Shown one piece after another: positions 27,950 through 38,479 of a DNA stretch of 64,000 bases. Position numbers and translations under genes: made by a program. The stretch is from Slackia heliotrinireducens DSM 20476 (lineage in GTDB: Bacteria > Actinomycetota > Coriobacteriia > Coriobacteriales > Eggerthellaceae), in contig NC_013165.1 of assembly GCF_000023885.1 (NCBI RefSeq), positions 806,001-870,000 on the forward strand, in the 5' to 3' direction. Under the pieces are notes generated by a model, which was given only the letters and a program-made list of their open reading frames with translations, did no database searches and was not told the origin of the DNA. Each line of letters begins with the position of its first letter. Positions within the stretch are counted from its first letter, which is position 1.

Positions 27950-30517
27950 ATGAGTGAAACCTCGTCCAAGGCGAAGCGCCGTTCGGGCGGCAACGTTGAC
28001 CGTCGCAACATTTGGCTGGTGGTTGTAACCGCGGTGCTGGTCATCGCGTCCATCGCCATGTTCATGCCTCCTCAGGAGCGCATCAATCAGGCCCTCGACT
28101 TGCAGGGCGGTCTGTCGGTCGTTCTGAGTGCGGAAAGCAACGACGGCAGCGAGGTGACCGCCGAACAGATGGAGACCTCCCGAAGCATTATCGAGAGCCG
28201 CGTCAACTTGCTGGGCGCCTCCGAAGCTGTGGTTCAGCTGCAGGGCGACAACCAGATCCTGGTCCAAATTCCCGGCCTGTCCGATACCGAAGAGGCTTTG
28301 GAGACCATCGGCAAGACCGGTAAGCTCGAATTCGCCCGCCTGGACTCCTTTACCGACCAGGACGTTGTGAACGCTATCCAGACCGGCGCCTATCTCTCTC
28401 AGGAGACCGTTACCGACGAAGCCGGCAACGTCTTCGTCACGGGGGAAGGCACGCCTTCTCTTGAAGTGGAGCCCGGCACCTACGAGCCCATCGTCACCGG
28501 TGAGAACATCAACCGTGTGACCGTCGGCCGCGAAAGCGAAACCTCGCAGTTCTACGCCGTCGACCTCAACTTGGACAGCGAAGGCACCAAGGCGTTCGCC
28601 GAAGCCTCCGCCGACCTGGTGGAAGACCACGGCCAGATCGTCATCATCTTGGACGGCGTGGTCCAAAGCGCGCCTGCCGTTCAGTCCGAAATCCCCGACG
28701 GCAACGTGGCCATTACCGGCAACTACAGCCTGGCCGAGGCCCAGTCGTTGGTGACTGTGCTTGAATCCGGCTCGCTGCCTGTGAGCTTCGAATATCAAAC
28801 CGCCCAGACGGTCGGTCCCACCTTGGGTCAGGGCGCGCTTCGCTCCGGCGTCATCGTGGCGCTCATCGGCCTTCTGCTGGTCATGCTCTACCTGCTCTTC
28901 TTCTACAAGGGCCTGGGATTCATCACCGCTGCTGCCATGGCCGTGTTCGCCTGCCTGTATCTGGGCATCCTGGCGTTGCTGTCTCACTTCAACCTGTTCT
29001 CGCTGAGCTTGGCAGGCATCGCCGGCGTCGTACTGACCATCGGCATGGCCGCCGACTCGTCCATCCTCACATTGGAACGCTTCCGCGAAGAAATCCGTTT
29101 GGGACGTAGCGTTCGTGCTGCATCCATCACCGGCGTCCGCCACGGCATCATGACCTCCATCGACGCCGACCTGGTCACGCTGGTTTCCGCTTTGGCCCTG
29201 TTCTTCCTCGCGGCCGCTTCCGTCAAGGGCTTCGGCCTGACGCTGGCTTTGGGCATCTTCTGCGACATCCTCATGATGCTGCTCTTCAAGGCGCCGCTCA
29301 TCCGCCTGCTTGCGCCTAAGGCCATCGCGAAGAACCCTGGTTTCTGGGGCGTGAAGGACTGCGAAGAGGCCGCTCCGTACTTCACGGATGAGAAGGAAGC
29401 CCCTGCCGGCGGCAAGATTCCCGGCCGCTTTATCAAACACGACTTCAACATCCTGGGTTGGCGCAAGGTAACGCTTACCGCAGCGGTTGTCGCCGTCGTT
29501 CTGGTGCTCGCCATCCTGGGCATCCGCGGCATCAACTTCGGTATCGAATTCGTCGGCGGCACCTCCGTCGCATTCCACAACACGGGCGATGTCACCATCG
29601 AGCAGTTGCGTGATGCGTTCGACGAGGCTGGCGAAACCGACGCAGTCATCCAGACCACTGAGACCGACGGCGAACCCGGCTTCCTGGTCCGCACCACCAC
29701 CACTTCCGCCGAGGACGCGAACGTCGCTGCCAAAGCCGTCGCTGACACCTTCGGATGGGAAACCGACAGCTTCGAGGTGACCACCATCGGTCCCGACTGG
29801 GGCACGTCGGTCATCAAGAGCTCGGTCATCGCGTTCTTGGTTTCGCTCATCCTGATCATCATCTATATCAGCATCCGCTTCCGCGATTACAAGATGGGCG
29901 TGACCGCCATCGTGGCTCTGCTGCACGACCTCATCCTGGTATTCGGCATCTACGCTCTGATCGGCCGTGAAGTCACGCCGAACACCATCGCGGCGGTGCT
30001 TACCATTTTGGGCTACTCGCTGTATGACACGGTGGTCGTGTTCCGCTCCATCGACGACAACATGAAGGGCGACAGCATCAAGTGCACCTTCATGTCCATG
30101 GCGAACCACTCCCTCAACCAGGTGCTTATCCGCTCGCTGAACACATCCATCACGTCGTTGATCCCGGTTCTGTTCATGCTGCTGTTCGGCGCCGAAACGC
30201 TGAAGGACTTCGCGCTTGCCATGACCATCGGCCTGGTTTCCGGCTGCTACTCGTCGTTGGCCATCGCCACGCCGCTGTACGCCATCTGGAAGACCCGTGA
30301 ACCGGAATTCGCACGTCTGGTTAAGAAGTTCGGCGATACCGTGCAGCTGTTCACGCTGAACCACCTGCCTGGCGAGCTGCGTGTTGCCGGCGCCGCGGCA
30401 ACCGATGCCGCAGTCGTCGACGTTGGCGCTGATGCCAAGGGCGGCAAGGGCAACGGCGCGCATAAGTCGAAGAGTCAGCCGCAACAGAAGCAGCGTTACC
30501 GCAGAAAGGACAAATAA
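27950..30517 (+). CDS. secDF: Protein translocase subunit SecDF (fused SecD and SecF)
   Basis: An 855-residue membrane protein that uses the proton gradient to help pull preproteins out through SecYEG. The SecD half (residues 1 to ~460) has TM1 near residues 22-42, the large external P1 domain (QALDLQGGLSVVL, NRVTVGRESE) and five further TM helices. The SecF half starts near residue 500 (INFGIEFVGGTSV) and ends with its TM set (GYSLYDTVVVFRSI). A ~45-residue lysine- and alanine-rich tail follows. CAAGGAGC precedes the ATG. The stop overlaps the next gene by one base. No yajC gene is next to it. Confidence 0.95.
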   Translation: MSETSSKAKRRSGGNVDRRNIWLVVVTAVLVIASIAMFMPPQERINQALDLQGGLSVVLSAESNDGSEVTAEQMETSRSIIESRVNLLGASEAVVQLQGDNQILVQIPGLSDTEEALETIGKTGKLEFARLDSFTDQDVVNAIQTGAYLSQETVTDEAGNVFVTGEGTPSLEVEPGTYEPIVTGENINRVTVGRESETSQFYAVDLNLDSEGTKAFAEASADLVEDHGQIVIILDGVVQSAPAVQSEIPDGNVAITGNYSLAEAQSLVTVLESGSLPVSFEYQTAQTVGPTLGQGALRSGVIVALIGLLLVMLYLLFFYKGLGFITAAAMAVFACLYLGILALLSHFNLFSLSLAGIAGVVLTIGMAADSSILTLERFREEIRLGRSVRAASITGVRHGIMTSIDADLVTLVSALALFFLAAASVKGFGLTLALGIFCDILMMLLFKAPLIRLLAPKAIAKNPGFWGVKDCEEAAPYFTDEKEAPAGGKIPGRFIKHDFNILGWRKVTLTAAVVAVVLVLAILGIRGINFGIEFVGGTSVAFHNTGDVTIEQLRDAFDEAGETDAVIQTTETDGEPGFLVRTTTTSAEDANVAAKAVADTFGWETDSFEVTTIGPDWGTSVIKSSVIAFLVSLILIIIYISIRFRDYKMGVTAIVALLHDLILVFGIYALIGREVTPNTIAAVLTILGYSLYDTVVVFRSIDDNMKGDSIKCTFMSMANHSLNQVLIRSLNTSITSLIPVLFMLLFGAETLKDFALAMTIGLVSGCYSSLAIATPLYAIWKTREPEFARLVKKFGDTVQLFTLNHLPGELRVAGAAATDAAVVDVGADAKGGKGNGAHKSKSQPQQKQRYRRKDK

Positions 30518-30849
30518 TGTCTAACGAAGTCCGTCAGGGAAGCAATCCGAACTTCGCGCCGCCGGTAGAGGAAGGCATCGTCTTCGAGTTCGAAGACGAA
30601 AGCGGCGAGTTGGTAACCCTCGAGTTCTTGGGACTGCTTCTGCACAACGACCGCCGCTACGGGTTCTTCTTCCCCGTGGACGACGAGAATCCGGCCAAAT
30701 CCTCGGGAGAGGTCCTGGTCATGGAGGTCACCGAGCTGGATGAAGAAGGCCAGCCCGCGGGCTTCGAATACGTTGTGGACGAAGCCATCCTCAACGAGGT
30801 GTACGCATCCTTCCAGGAAGCCACCAAGGACATCTACCGTTTCGAGTAG
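30517..30849 (+). CDS. DUF1292 domain protein
   Basis: A 110-residue acidic cytoplasmic protein. Residues ~20-100 fit the DUF1292 fold (VFEFEDESGELVTLEFLG, then YGFFFPVDDE). Function unknown in all organisms I know of. Its ATG overlaps the secDF stop (TAATG), so the two are translated together, and a strong terminator follows. Confidence 0.85.
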   Translation: MSNEVRQGSNPNFAPPVEEGIVFEFEDESGELVTLEFLGLLLHNDRRYGFFFPVDDENPAKSSGEVLVMEVTELDEEGQPAGFEYVVDEAILNEVYASFQEATKDIYRFE

Positions 30850-30872
30850 CGTCGTAGCATATCTGAAGAACG

Positions 30873-30907
30873 AAGAGCCGGCCAGTTATTTGGCCGGCTC
30901 TTTTTTA
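30873..30907 (+). terminator. Terminator of the secDF operon
   Basis: GAGCCGGCCA pairs with TGGCCGGCTC, loop 6 bases, followed by six T residues. Confidence 0.9.
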
Positions 30908-31045
30908 CATGTGTGACGGGGCAGGGCGACAGGTGCTGGTTTTGCGATTCGTTCGAATCCGGTCTTTTCGGAGTTCGGGCAAACGCCGTTTGCGGGAAGA
31001 TGCGGCGCTTTTACTCCATAATGCGATTGTTTATTAACGGGGCGG

Positions 31046-31065
31046 TAACAATCGTTACGTATAAT
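31046..31065 (+). promoter_or_regulatory. Symporter gene promoter with small palindrome
   Basis: TATAAT at 31060-31065 is preceded by GTAACAATCGTTAC (31046-31059), a palindrome with 5-bp arms lying in the -10/-35 spacer, a good place for an operator. The -35 is unclear. Confidence 0.5.
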
Positions 31066-31147
31066 CTCGCAATCTGTTTAACGTTCGGCTGCTTGCGACG
31101 ATGACGAGCCATCTCCCAAACGGCCGCACGGGCGAAAGGAACGTGAT

Positions 31148-32587
31148 ATGGGTTTTGCAGCGATTGTTGAAGCCATCGACGGCTTCGTATGGGGTTGGGC
31201 GATGATCGTCCTGCTTCTGGGTACCCACCTGTTCATGACGGTGCGTACCAAGTTCATCCAGCGCAAGATCGGCACGGCTATCAAGCTGTCCGTCTCCCGT
31301 GCTGATGGAGAAGCCGAAGGAGACGTCTCCCAGTTCGGCGCGCTGACCACCGCCCTTGCCGCCACCATCGGCACCGGCAACATCGTCGGCGTGGCAACCG
31401 GCCTGCTCTTCGGCGGACCGGGCGCCATCTTCTGGATGTGGATCACGGGCGTATTCGGCATCGCCACCAAGTACTCCGAAACCTATATCTCCGTGAAGTA
31501 CCGCGTGAAGGACGAGACCGGCGAAATGCTCGGCGGCGCCATGTACGCTCTCGAGCGCGGATTCCAGTGGAAGACCGCAGGTAAGGTCCTTGCCGTGCTG
31601 TTCGCCGTGTTCGCGTTCATCGCCAGCTTCGGTATCGGCGCCTCCGTGCAGTCGAACTCCCTGGCCGGCGTCGTGACCGCCTACATCCCATTCTCCAACG
31701 ACCAGCAGCTGCTGGGCGCCAACATGCTCATCGGCGCTCTGCTCGTGGTGCTTGTCGGCGTGGTCATCATCGGCGGCGTCCGTTCCATCACCAAGGTCAC
31801 CGAGAAGCTCGTTCCCCTCATGGCTCTTCTGTACGCCACGGGCTGCCTGGTCATTATCATCATGAACTGGGCTTATGTGGGTGAGGCCATCTCCCTTATC
31901 CTGACCTGCGCCTTCACCGGTAAAGCCGCATTCGGTGGCGCCGTGGGCAGCGGCCTTGCCCTGGCTCTGCAGTTCGGCTTCAAGCGCGGCTTGTTCTCCA
32001 ACGAATCCGGCTTGGGTTCCGCTCCGCTGGTCGCCGCGAACGCCACCACCAAGAACCCTGCCCGTCAGGCCCTGGTCTCCATGTCCGGCACCTTCTGGGA
32101 CACGGTCATCATCTGCGCCATCACCGGCGTCATGCTGGTCTCCACCATGCTGGCCAATCCCTCCATCGCCGAGGGTATCCTGAACGGCCAGATCACGGCG
32201 GCCGCGCAACTGACCACCACGGCATTCGCCTCCATCCCGGTGCTCGGCCCCATCGTTTTGGCCGTCGGCATGGTGCTCTTCAGCTACTCCACCATGCTCG
32301 GCTGGGCCCAGTATGGCAACCGCGCCGTCATGTACCTGTTCGGCAAGAAAGGCATCCGTCCCTATCAGGTCGTCTTCCTGATCTTCGTGTTCTGGGGCTG
32401 CATCGGCGGCGGCGAACTGGTCTGGAACATCTCCGACATCACCAACGCGCTTATGGCCGTCCCGAACTGCATCGCCGTTCTGGCGCTGTCCTCGGTTATC
32501 GTCAAGGGCACGCAGCACTATGTGTATGACGGCAATCTGGATGAGGCCGACAACGCCGAGATCCCCACGGTCGCCCGCAAGAGCTAA
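31148..32587 (+). CDS. Sodium:alanine/glycine symporter (AGCS family)
   Basis: A 479-residue inner-membrane transporter with about ten hydrophobic segments. The family signature lies at GALTTALAATIGTGNIVGV (near residue 65), followed by GPGAIFWMW and SNESGLGSAPLVAA. Members import alanine or glycine with sodium. GAAAGGAACG precedes the ATG. Single gene with its own promoter and terminator. With nhaA in the same window, sodium-coupled transport looks important, which is an inference. Confidence 0.95.
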   Translation: MGFAAIVEAIDGFVWGWAMIVLLLGTHLFMTVRTKFIQRKIGTAIKLSVSRADGEAEGDVSQFGALTTALAATIGTGNIVGVATGLLFGGPGAIFWMWITGVFGIATKYSETYISVKYRVKDETGEMLGGAMYALERGFQWKTAGKVLAVLFAVFAFIASFGIGASVQSNSLAGVVTAYIPFSNDQQLLGANMLIGALLVVLVGVVIIGGVRSITKVTEKLVPLMALLYATGCLVIIIMNWAYVGEAISLILTCAFTGKAAFGGAVGSGLALALQFGFKRGLFSNESGLGSAPLVAANATTKNPARQALVSMSGTFWDTVIICAITGVMLVSTMLANPSIAEGILNGQITAAAQLTTTAFASIPVLGPIVLAVGMVLFSYSTMLGWAQYGNRAVMYLFGKKGIRPYQVVFLIFVFWGCIGGGELVWNISDITNALMAVPNCIAVLALSSVIVKGTQHYVYDGNLDEADNAEIPTVARKS

Positions 32588-32617
32588 CGTCGATACGTTC
32601 AACTGACCGAACCTGTT

Positions 32618-32646
32618 GCGCCTCGATGCGAATCGGGGCGCTTTTT
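32618..32646 (+). terminator. Terminator of the symporter gene
   Basis: GCGCCTCGAT (32618-32627) pairs with ATCGGGGCGC (32632-32641, one mismatch), then five T residues. Confidence 0.85.
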
Positions 32647-33031
32647 CATGCCGGAAAACGCCAAAACGTGTTGATGGATTCTGCTTGCGGGCAGAGCCGA
32701 GGCCGCCCATGCGTTTTCTTGGCGCAAAAGCGGGTTTTGGACGAAAGGAAGGTCGCCTGTCCGTTCGCAGACATTTGGAACATATGGGGGGGAGTGTGGG
32801 GAATATGCCTCAGGACGAAGTGCTCTGTTGCGTGCCCAGGATGTTCTTTGTTCATTAAAACACCTGGTAAACGGGGGTGTATACGAGCAAAAATTGCGTG
32901 TATTGTGAAGCAGTTCCGTCGGTATTGAACACACTGTCTAACAGCGGTATTATGCTGAAATTGAACAAAATGTTGAATAACCACCGCAATGTTCAAAACG
33001 TGACCGATTCCTACGGATGAGGGGAGGGTGG
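32647..33031. repeat. Gene-free stretch with a second copy of the dispersed intergenic repeat
   Basis: Bases 32715-32741 match 1524-1550 at 22 of 27 positions (shared core CTTGGCGCA). A loose inverted partner, CGCCAAAACG, lies near 32658. Short frames here have no ribosome sites and are not credible genes. The right end is the tetR promoter. Confidence 0.5.
32925..32996 (+). promoter_or_regulatory. tetR promoter and likely autoregulatory operator
   Basis: TTGAAC (32925-32930), a 17-bp spacer and TATTAT (32948-32953) make a good promoter. TTGAACA (32961-32967) and TGTTCAA (32990-32996) form an inverted pair just downstream, where a TetR repressor could act on its own gene. Confidence 0.65.
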
Positions 33032-33649
33032 ATGGCCGCCGATGCCGTTTGCGTCGAAGACCGACGCATCGTGAAAACGCGTGCCGCCTTGCGCGAGGCG
33101 CTCATAGAGCTGACCGAGGAGCGGGGATGGAACGGGTTTTCCATCAACGACCTGTGCGAACGCGCAAACATAAACCGCGGTACGTTCTACAACCACTACC
33201 GGGACAAAGACGAGTTGATGATGGCGTTTCAGGACGAGGTGCTTGAACAGATCGGAAACCTGCAGACGTCGCTTGCGGACATGTCGCTTGAAGAGGTGGC
33301 GATGTGCGTCGGGTTCAAAAAGCCCCTGCCGATCATGGTCACCCTGTTCGATTATCTGCGTAAAGAGGGCCGGTTCCTGCATGCGGTGCTCGGTCCCAAC
33401 GGCGACGCCGCATTCGGGTTGCGACTGTGCACCTATGTGTGCAACGATATCGTGAAGGCCATGCTGAACGAACAGTACCGCACGGGCGACGATGCGTTCG
33501 TGGACTACTACGTCACGTTTTACGCTTCGGCGTATTTCGGGGTCATCCGTCGCTGGATCGAGCAAGGTATGGTCGAATCCTCCGAGGAGATGGCCGTCAT
33601 CTGCCAGCGCCTGCTGTTCATCATGCCGGGCGAGCCCATCAAACTCTAA
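33032..33649 (+). CDS. TetR/AcrR-family transcriptional regulator
   Basis: A 205-residue regulator. The helix-turn-helix is typical: [21 protein letters not shown] at residues ~38-58, after an [11 protein letters not shown] helix. The ligand domain (residues 75-205) has no recognisable motif. ATG 33032 follows GGGGAGGG; the upstream in-frame ATG at 33017 is less likely. It ends 32 bp before the giant activase gene, so it probably regulates that gene and possibly cobW (inference). Confidence 0.9.
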   Translation: MAADAVCVEDRRIVKTRAALREALIELTEERGWNGFSINDLCERANINRGTFYNHYRDKDELMMAFQDEVLEQIGNLQTSLADMSLEEVAMCVGFKKPLPIMVTLFDYLRKEGRFLHAVLGPNGDAAFGLRLCTYVCNDIVKAMLNEQYRTGDDAFVDYYVTFYASAYFGVIRRWIEQGMVESSEEMAVICQRLLFIMPGEPIKL

Positions 33650-33681
33650 CAACGTCATCTGCAGTACCGAGGAGCATGACA

Positions 33682-36600
33682 ATGACTGAAGAAGCCCAGA
33701 ATACCGAAATCGCCCCGAACGGGCCTTTGCATATCGGCATCGACGTCGGATCGACCACCGTCAAGGTGTCGGTGCTCGACGATGCCAACGAAATCCAATA
33801 CTCCTGCTATCGCCGTCACCATGCCGACGTGCGCGCCACCATCATCGAGGTGCTGGAAGAGGCCCAGCAGGCATTCCCGACCACGCCCATGACCATGGCC
33901 ATCACCGGTTCCGGCGGCCTGCTGCTGGCCCAATGGCTCGACATCGAATTCGTCCAGGAGGTCATCGCCTCCAAGACCGCGGTTGAGACCTTTATCCCTC
34001 AGACCGACGTGGTCATCGAGCTGGGCGGCGAGGACGCCAAGATCATCTACTTCGACAACGGCATCGAGCAGCGCATGAACGGCACTTGCGCCGGCGGCAC
34101 GGGCGCGTTCATCGACCAGATGGCGGCCCTGCTGAACACCGATGCCGGCGGCTTGAACGAGCTGGCCAAGGGCTACACCACCATTTATCCCATCGCCAGC
34201 CGCTGCGGCGTGTTCGCCAAGACCGACGTGCAGCCGCTGCTCAACGAGGGTGCACATCGCGAAGACATCGCTGTGTCCATCTTCCAGGCCGTGGTCACCC
34301 AGACCATCTCCGGCTTGGCCTGCGGACGTCCCATCCGCGGCCACGTAGCGTTTCTGGGCGGACCCCTGCAGTACCTCTCCGAGCTGGACCGTCGTTTCTG
34401 CGAGACCCTCAACTTGGATGACGAGCACGCCATCCGCCCCGAGAACGCTCACCTGTTCGTGGCGTCGGGCGCTTCTATCTGCGGCAAGAAGAACAAGCCG
34501 GAACTCATCGGCGACGTGCTGGAACGCCTGCGCAACCTGGGTACTTTGCAGGGCTCCGAGGTCGTGCGCCTGCCCCCGCTGTTCGCTACGGAGCAGGACT
34601 ACATCGATTTCAAGGAGCGCCACGACAAGGAGAAGGTGAAGCGCGGCGATCTGGCTGCCTATCGCGGCACCGCGTATCTGGGCATCGACGCCGGCTCCAC
34701 CACCTTCAAGATGGCTTTGGTGGGCCAGGACGGCGAACTGCTCTGGAGCCATTACACCAACAACAAGGGCGACGTGCTGGCAACCGCCAAGCGCGTCGTC
34801 GGCAAACTGTACGCCGATTTGCCCCACGACCCTGAAACCGGCGAGCCCCTGGTCACCATCGGCCACGCAACCGTCACGGGTTACGGCGAAGGCCTGCTGC
34901 TGGAAGCTCTCAACGTCGACTCCGGTGAAATCGAAACCGTCGCGCACCTGCGCGGCTCCCAGGAGATGCTGCCGGGCGTCGAGTTCATTCTGGATATCGG
35001 CGGCCAGGACATGAAGTGCCTGCGCGTGCGCAACGGCGTCATCGAGCACATCATGCTCAACGAGGCCTGCTCTTCGGGTTGCGGCAGCTTCATCGAGAGC
35101 TTCGCCACGGGCCTGAACCTGGACGTCCGCGAGTTTGCCCAGACCGCCAATGCGGCCGAGAACCCGGTCGACTTGGGCAGCCGCTGCACGGTGTTCATGA
35201 ACAGCCGCGTGAAGCAGGCCCAGAAGGAAGGCGCCACCGTGGGCGACATCGCCGCGGGCCTGGCCATCTCCGTCATCAAGAACGCCCTGTTCAAGGTCAT
35301 CAAAATCCGCGACCCCAAGGACGTGGGCGACAAGGTCATCGTGCAGGGCGGCACATTCTTGAACGACGCCGTGCTGCGCGCCTTCGAACAGCTTTCCGAA
35401 GTGGATGCGGTGCGTCCCGACATCGCCGGCAACATGGGCTCATACGGCGCCGCGCTTCTGGCCCGCGACCGCGCAACGGGCGAAAACCCCGTATCCTCGC
35501 TGCTTTCGCCTGAGGAGCTGGAGGCCCTGGCCCCGAAGCACCGCACCACGCGCTGCAAGGGCTGCTCCAACAACTGCCTGCTCACCATCAACGACTTCGG
35601 CGTGGACCCGAACACCGGCAAGCACCGTCGTTTCATTACGGGCAACCGCTGCGAAAAGGGCGCCGGCCATCAGAACGATTCCAAGAACGTGCCGAACCTG
35701 TTCGAATACAAGAGCCACCGCCTGTTCGATTACGAACCGCTGGCGGAAGAAGACGCGCCCCGCGGCGTGGTGGGCATTCCGCGCGCCCTCAATATGTATG
35801 AGAACTACCCGTTCTGGTTCACCTTCTTCACCAAGCTGGGCTACCGTGTGATCCTGTCCGACCCCTCCACGAAGGCCATCTATAACAAGGGCATCGAGTC
35901 CATGCCGTCCGAGAGCGTGTGCTATCCGGCCAAGATGAGCCACGGCCACATCATGGACCTGCTGGAGAAGCGCCCCGACTTCATCTGGATGCCCTGCGCC
36001 AAGTGGGAGCGTCTGGAGGATGAAGGCGCGGGCAACCATTACAACTGCCCCATCGTGGCCAGCTACTCCGAGGCGCTGCGCCTGAACATCGACGAGCTGA
36101 AGGATTCCGAAACCAAGTTCCTGAACCCTTGGTTGCCCTACGACAAGAAGGACCACCTGAAGAAGCGCCTGTACGTGGAGCTGTTCGAGAACTTCAAGGA
36201 CACCACCACCAAGCACGCCAAGGCTCCGACGAAGGCCGAGGTCAACGCTGCGGTCGACGCCGCATGGGCCGAGGACGAGGCCTTCAAGCGCGACATGCGC
36301 AAAAAGGGTGAAGCCACCTTGGCGTGGATGGAGGCCACCGGCACCCACGGCATCGTTCTGGCGGGCCGTCCGTACCACAACGACCCCGAGATCAACCACG
36401 CCATCCCCGAGCTTTTGACCAGCTTCGGCCTGGCTGTGCTAACGGAAGACTCCGTGGCCCATCTGGGCCAGGTGGAACGTCCCATCCGCGTCGTGGACCA
36501 GTGGATGTACCATACGCGCCTGTACGCTGCGGCGAAGCTTGCCACCCAGCGCAAGGACCTGGACCTCATCCAGCTCAACAGCTTCGGCTGCGGTCTGGAC

Positions 36601-38418
36601 GCCCTTACCACCGACCAGGTGCAGGAGATTCTGGAAGCGGCGGGCAAGGTGTACACCGTGCTCAAGATCGACGAGGTGTCCAACCTGGGCGCGGCCCGCA
36701 TCCGCGTGCGCAGCCTGCTTGCGGCGCTTAAGGACAAGCAGGACGAGGAAGCCGTCCGCGAGATGGACGAGAGCAGTGCGGGCAAGACCTGCCCGGCCGA
36801 GGAGCTGGACGTGAAAGCCCTGCTCACCAACCCTGACGAGTTCATCGCCGAGAAGGCGGGCACCAAGGCTGGCGAGGTGGCCGAATACATCGTGAGCAAC
36901 GTCCGGGCCAACATCCCCGAGAAACCCACGGAGAAGGCGAAGCCGGAGGTGCGCGAGCACTTCAAGAACCGCGAGAGCGCCGATACGGAATTCCCGCGCG
37001 TCGAATTCACCAAGGAGATGAAGGAATCCGGCTACACAATCTTGGCCCCGCAGATGGCCCCGTACCACTTCGAGCTGCTCAAACCTGTGTTTTTGGCCAA
37101 CGGCTACAACATGGTGCTGCTGCCGTCGGTGGACCATGGCGCAGTGGATGCCGGCCTGAAATACGTCAACAACGACATCTGCTACCCGTCCATCCTGGTC
37201 ACGGGCCAGATCATGGAAGCCGTTACCAGCGGCGAGTACGACACCGACCGTCTGGCCGTGCTCATCACGCAGACCGGCGGCGGCTGCCGTGCCACCAACT
37301 ACATCGCGCTGATCCGCAAGGCTCTCAAATCTGCAGGCTACGGCCATGTGCCGGTCATTTCGCTGGCGCTGCAGAACGGCCTTGACGAGAGCAACTCCGG
37401 TTGGGAAGTGACCGTGCCCATGCTGAAGCAGGCCGTGTACGCTTTGAGCTACGGCGACCTGCTGATGATGGCCCTGTACCGCACGCGCCCCTACGAGGTG
37501 GAGCCGGGCAGTGCCCAGCGCCTGTTCGACCACTGGATGGAGGCCTGCAAGAAGGAGATCTACGCCGGTACGAACCGCAAACAGTTCGGGCGCACCTGCA
37601 AGGCCATTATCGACGACTTCGACACGCTGCCGCTGACCGGCGAGGGTACCAAGCCCCGCGTCGGCGTGGTGGGCGAAATTCTGGTCAAGTTCCATCCCAC
37701 GGCCAACAACCAGGTGGTGGACGTCATCGAGCGCGAGGGCTGCGAGGCCGTCGTGCCCGGCCTGATTGAGTTCTTCCTGTTCGGCATCGTAGGCCGCATC
37801 TTCCAGAAGGACCCGTTGGGCCGCTCGGCAACAGGCGCCGTGGCCGCACGCGGTATCCTCACACTGCTGGATACCATGCGAAAGCCCCTGATCAAAGCCC
37901 TGGAGGAATCGAACCGTTTCGAGGCTCCGACGGACATCTACACCCTGGGCGCCTACGCCGAAGAGGTGCTTTCCACCTGCAACTCCATGGGTGAAGGCTG
38001 GCTGCTTACGGCCGAGATGATCGAGCTCATCAAGACCGGCACGCCGAACATCGTGTGCGCGCAGCCGTTCGCCTGCCTGCCGAACCACGTGGTGGGCAAG
38101 TCGGTCATCAAGGAGCTGCGCCGCCGTCACCCGAAGAGCAACATCGTGGCGGTGGACTACGACCCCGGCGCTTCCGAGGTGAACCAGCTCAACCGCATCA
38201 AGCTGATGATTTCTGTGGCGAAGGCGAACCTGGAGGAGACCGACGAGTTCATTCGGGCATCCAACCTGGCGGCGGCTCAGCGGCGGCTGGACGAGTCCGA
38301 CATGGTGAGCGCCAACGGTTGCGGCGCGCTGGACACCGATGCGTTGCTGGCGAAGATCGACGCCGCGCTGGCCGAGGATGACGCGAAGGCCGCCGAAGGC
38401 GAACTGGTCGCGAAATAG
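33682..38418 (+). CDS. Double acyl-CoA dehydratase activase / dehydratase-related fusion protein
   Basis: A 1578-residue cytoplasmic iron-sulfur protein. Two BadF/HgdC-type ATPase modules ([14 protein letters not shown] near residue 18; [14 protein letters not shown] near 335) each keep both cysteines that in HgdC hold a [4Fe-4S] cluster between subunits ([10 protein letters not shown] and [16 protein letters not shown] and SRCTVF). Then come a cysteine cluster (CKGCSNNC), a DUF2229-like domain and a C-terminal dehydratase-like region. In this family, activases fire single electrons into 2-hydroxyacyl-CoA dehydratases using ATP. ATG 33682 is preferred over 33676 for spacing to GGAG. The substrate is unknown; stand-alone members of this fused class are poorly characterised. 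Confidence 0.88.
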   Translation: MTEEAQNTEIAPNGPLHIGIDVGSTTVKVSVLDDANEIQYSCYRRHHADVRATIIEVLEEAQQAFPTTPMTMAITGSGGLLLAQWLDIEFVQEVIASKTAVETFIPQTDVVIELGGEDAKIIYFDNGIEQRMNGTCAGGTGAFIDQMAALLNTDAGGLNELAKGYTTIYPIASRCGVFAKTDVQPLLNEGAHREDIAVSIFQAVVTQTISGLACGRPIRGHVAFLGGPLQYLSELDRRFCETLNLDDEHAIRPENAHLFVASGASICGKKNKPELIGDVLERLRNLGTLQGSEVVRLPPLFATEQDYIDFKERHDKEKVKRGDLAAYRGTAYLGIDAGSTTFKMALVGQDGELLWSHYTNNKGDVLATAKRVVGKLYADLPHDPETGEPLVTIGHATVTGYGEGLLLEALNVDSGEIETVAHLRGSQEMLPGVEFILDIGGQDMKCLRVRNGVIEHIMLNEACSSGCGSFIESFATGLNLDVREFAQTANAAENPVDLGSRCTVFMNSRVKQAQKEGATVGDIAAGLAISVIKNALFKVIKIRDPKDVGDKVIVQGGTFLNDAVLRAFEQLSEVDAVRPDIAGNMGSYGAALLARDRATGENPVSSLLSPEELEALAPKHRTTRCKGCSNNCLLTINDFGVDPNTGKHRRFITGNRCEKGAGHQNDSKNVPNLFEYKSHRLFDYEPLAEEDAPRGVVGIPRALNMYENYPFWFTFFTKLGYRVILSDPSTKAIYNKGIESMPSESVCYPAKMSHGHIMDLLEKRPDFIWMPCAKWERLEDEGAGNHYNCPIVASYSEALRLNIDELKDSETKFLNPWLPYDKKDHLKKRLYVELFENFKDTTTKHAKAPTKAEVNAAVDAAWAEDEAFKRDMRKKGEATLAWMEATGTHGIVLAGRPYHNDPEINHAIPELLTSFGLAVLTEDSVAHLGQVERPIRVVDQWMYHTRLYAAAKLATQRKDLDLIQLNSFGCGLDALTTDQVQEILEAAGKVYTVLKIDEVSNLGAARIRVRSLLAALKDKQDEEAVREMDESSAGKTCPAEELDVKALLTNPDEFIAEKAGTKAGEVAEYIVSNVRANIPEKPTEKAKPEVREHFKNRESADTEFPRVEFTKEMKESGYTILAPQMAPYHFELLKPVFLANGYNMVLLPSVDHGAVDAGLKYVNNDICYPSILVTGQIMEAVTSGEYDTDRLAVLITQTGGGCRATNYIALIRKALKSAGYGHVPVISLALQNGLDESNSGWEVTVPMLKQAVYALSYGDLLMMALYRTRPYEVEPGSAQRLFDHWMEACKKEIYAGTNRKQFGRTCKAIIDDFDTLPLTGEGTKPRVGVVGEILVKFHPTANNQVVDVIEREGCEAVVPGLIEFFLFGIVGRIFQKDPLGRSATGAVAARGILTLLDTMRKPLIKALEESNRFEAPTDIYTLGAYAEEVLSTCNSMGEGWLLTAEMIELIKTGTPNIVCAQPFACLPNHVVGKSVIKELRRRHPKSNIVAVDYDPGASEVNQLNRIKLMISVAKANLEETDEFIRASNLAAAQRRLDESDMVSANGCGALDTDALLAKIDAALAEDDAKAAEGELVAK

Positions 38419-38479
38419 TTTCGAATCAGATCCACCCGGCGGGAGGGGCCTTCCGCCGGCTTGCATGAAAGGCAGTACC

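Noticed and set aside
27860-30484. 874-codon frame on the minus strand opposite secDF
   Set aside because: A high-GC shadow of a clear SecDF gene; no ribosome site, and the translation is Gln/His/Arg-rich without any known fold.
30945-30965. tRNA T-arm-like GATTCGTTCGAATC
   Set aside because: No matching acceptor, D or anticodon arms around it.
32599-32996. Several short frames after the symporter gene
   Set aside because: They overlap a terminator, a dispersed repeat and the tetR promoter on both strands.
33427-33681. Upstream extension of the giant activase frame
   Set aside because: It overlaps the tetR gene out of frame and has no family similarity; ATG 33682 has GGAG at good spacing.
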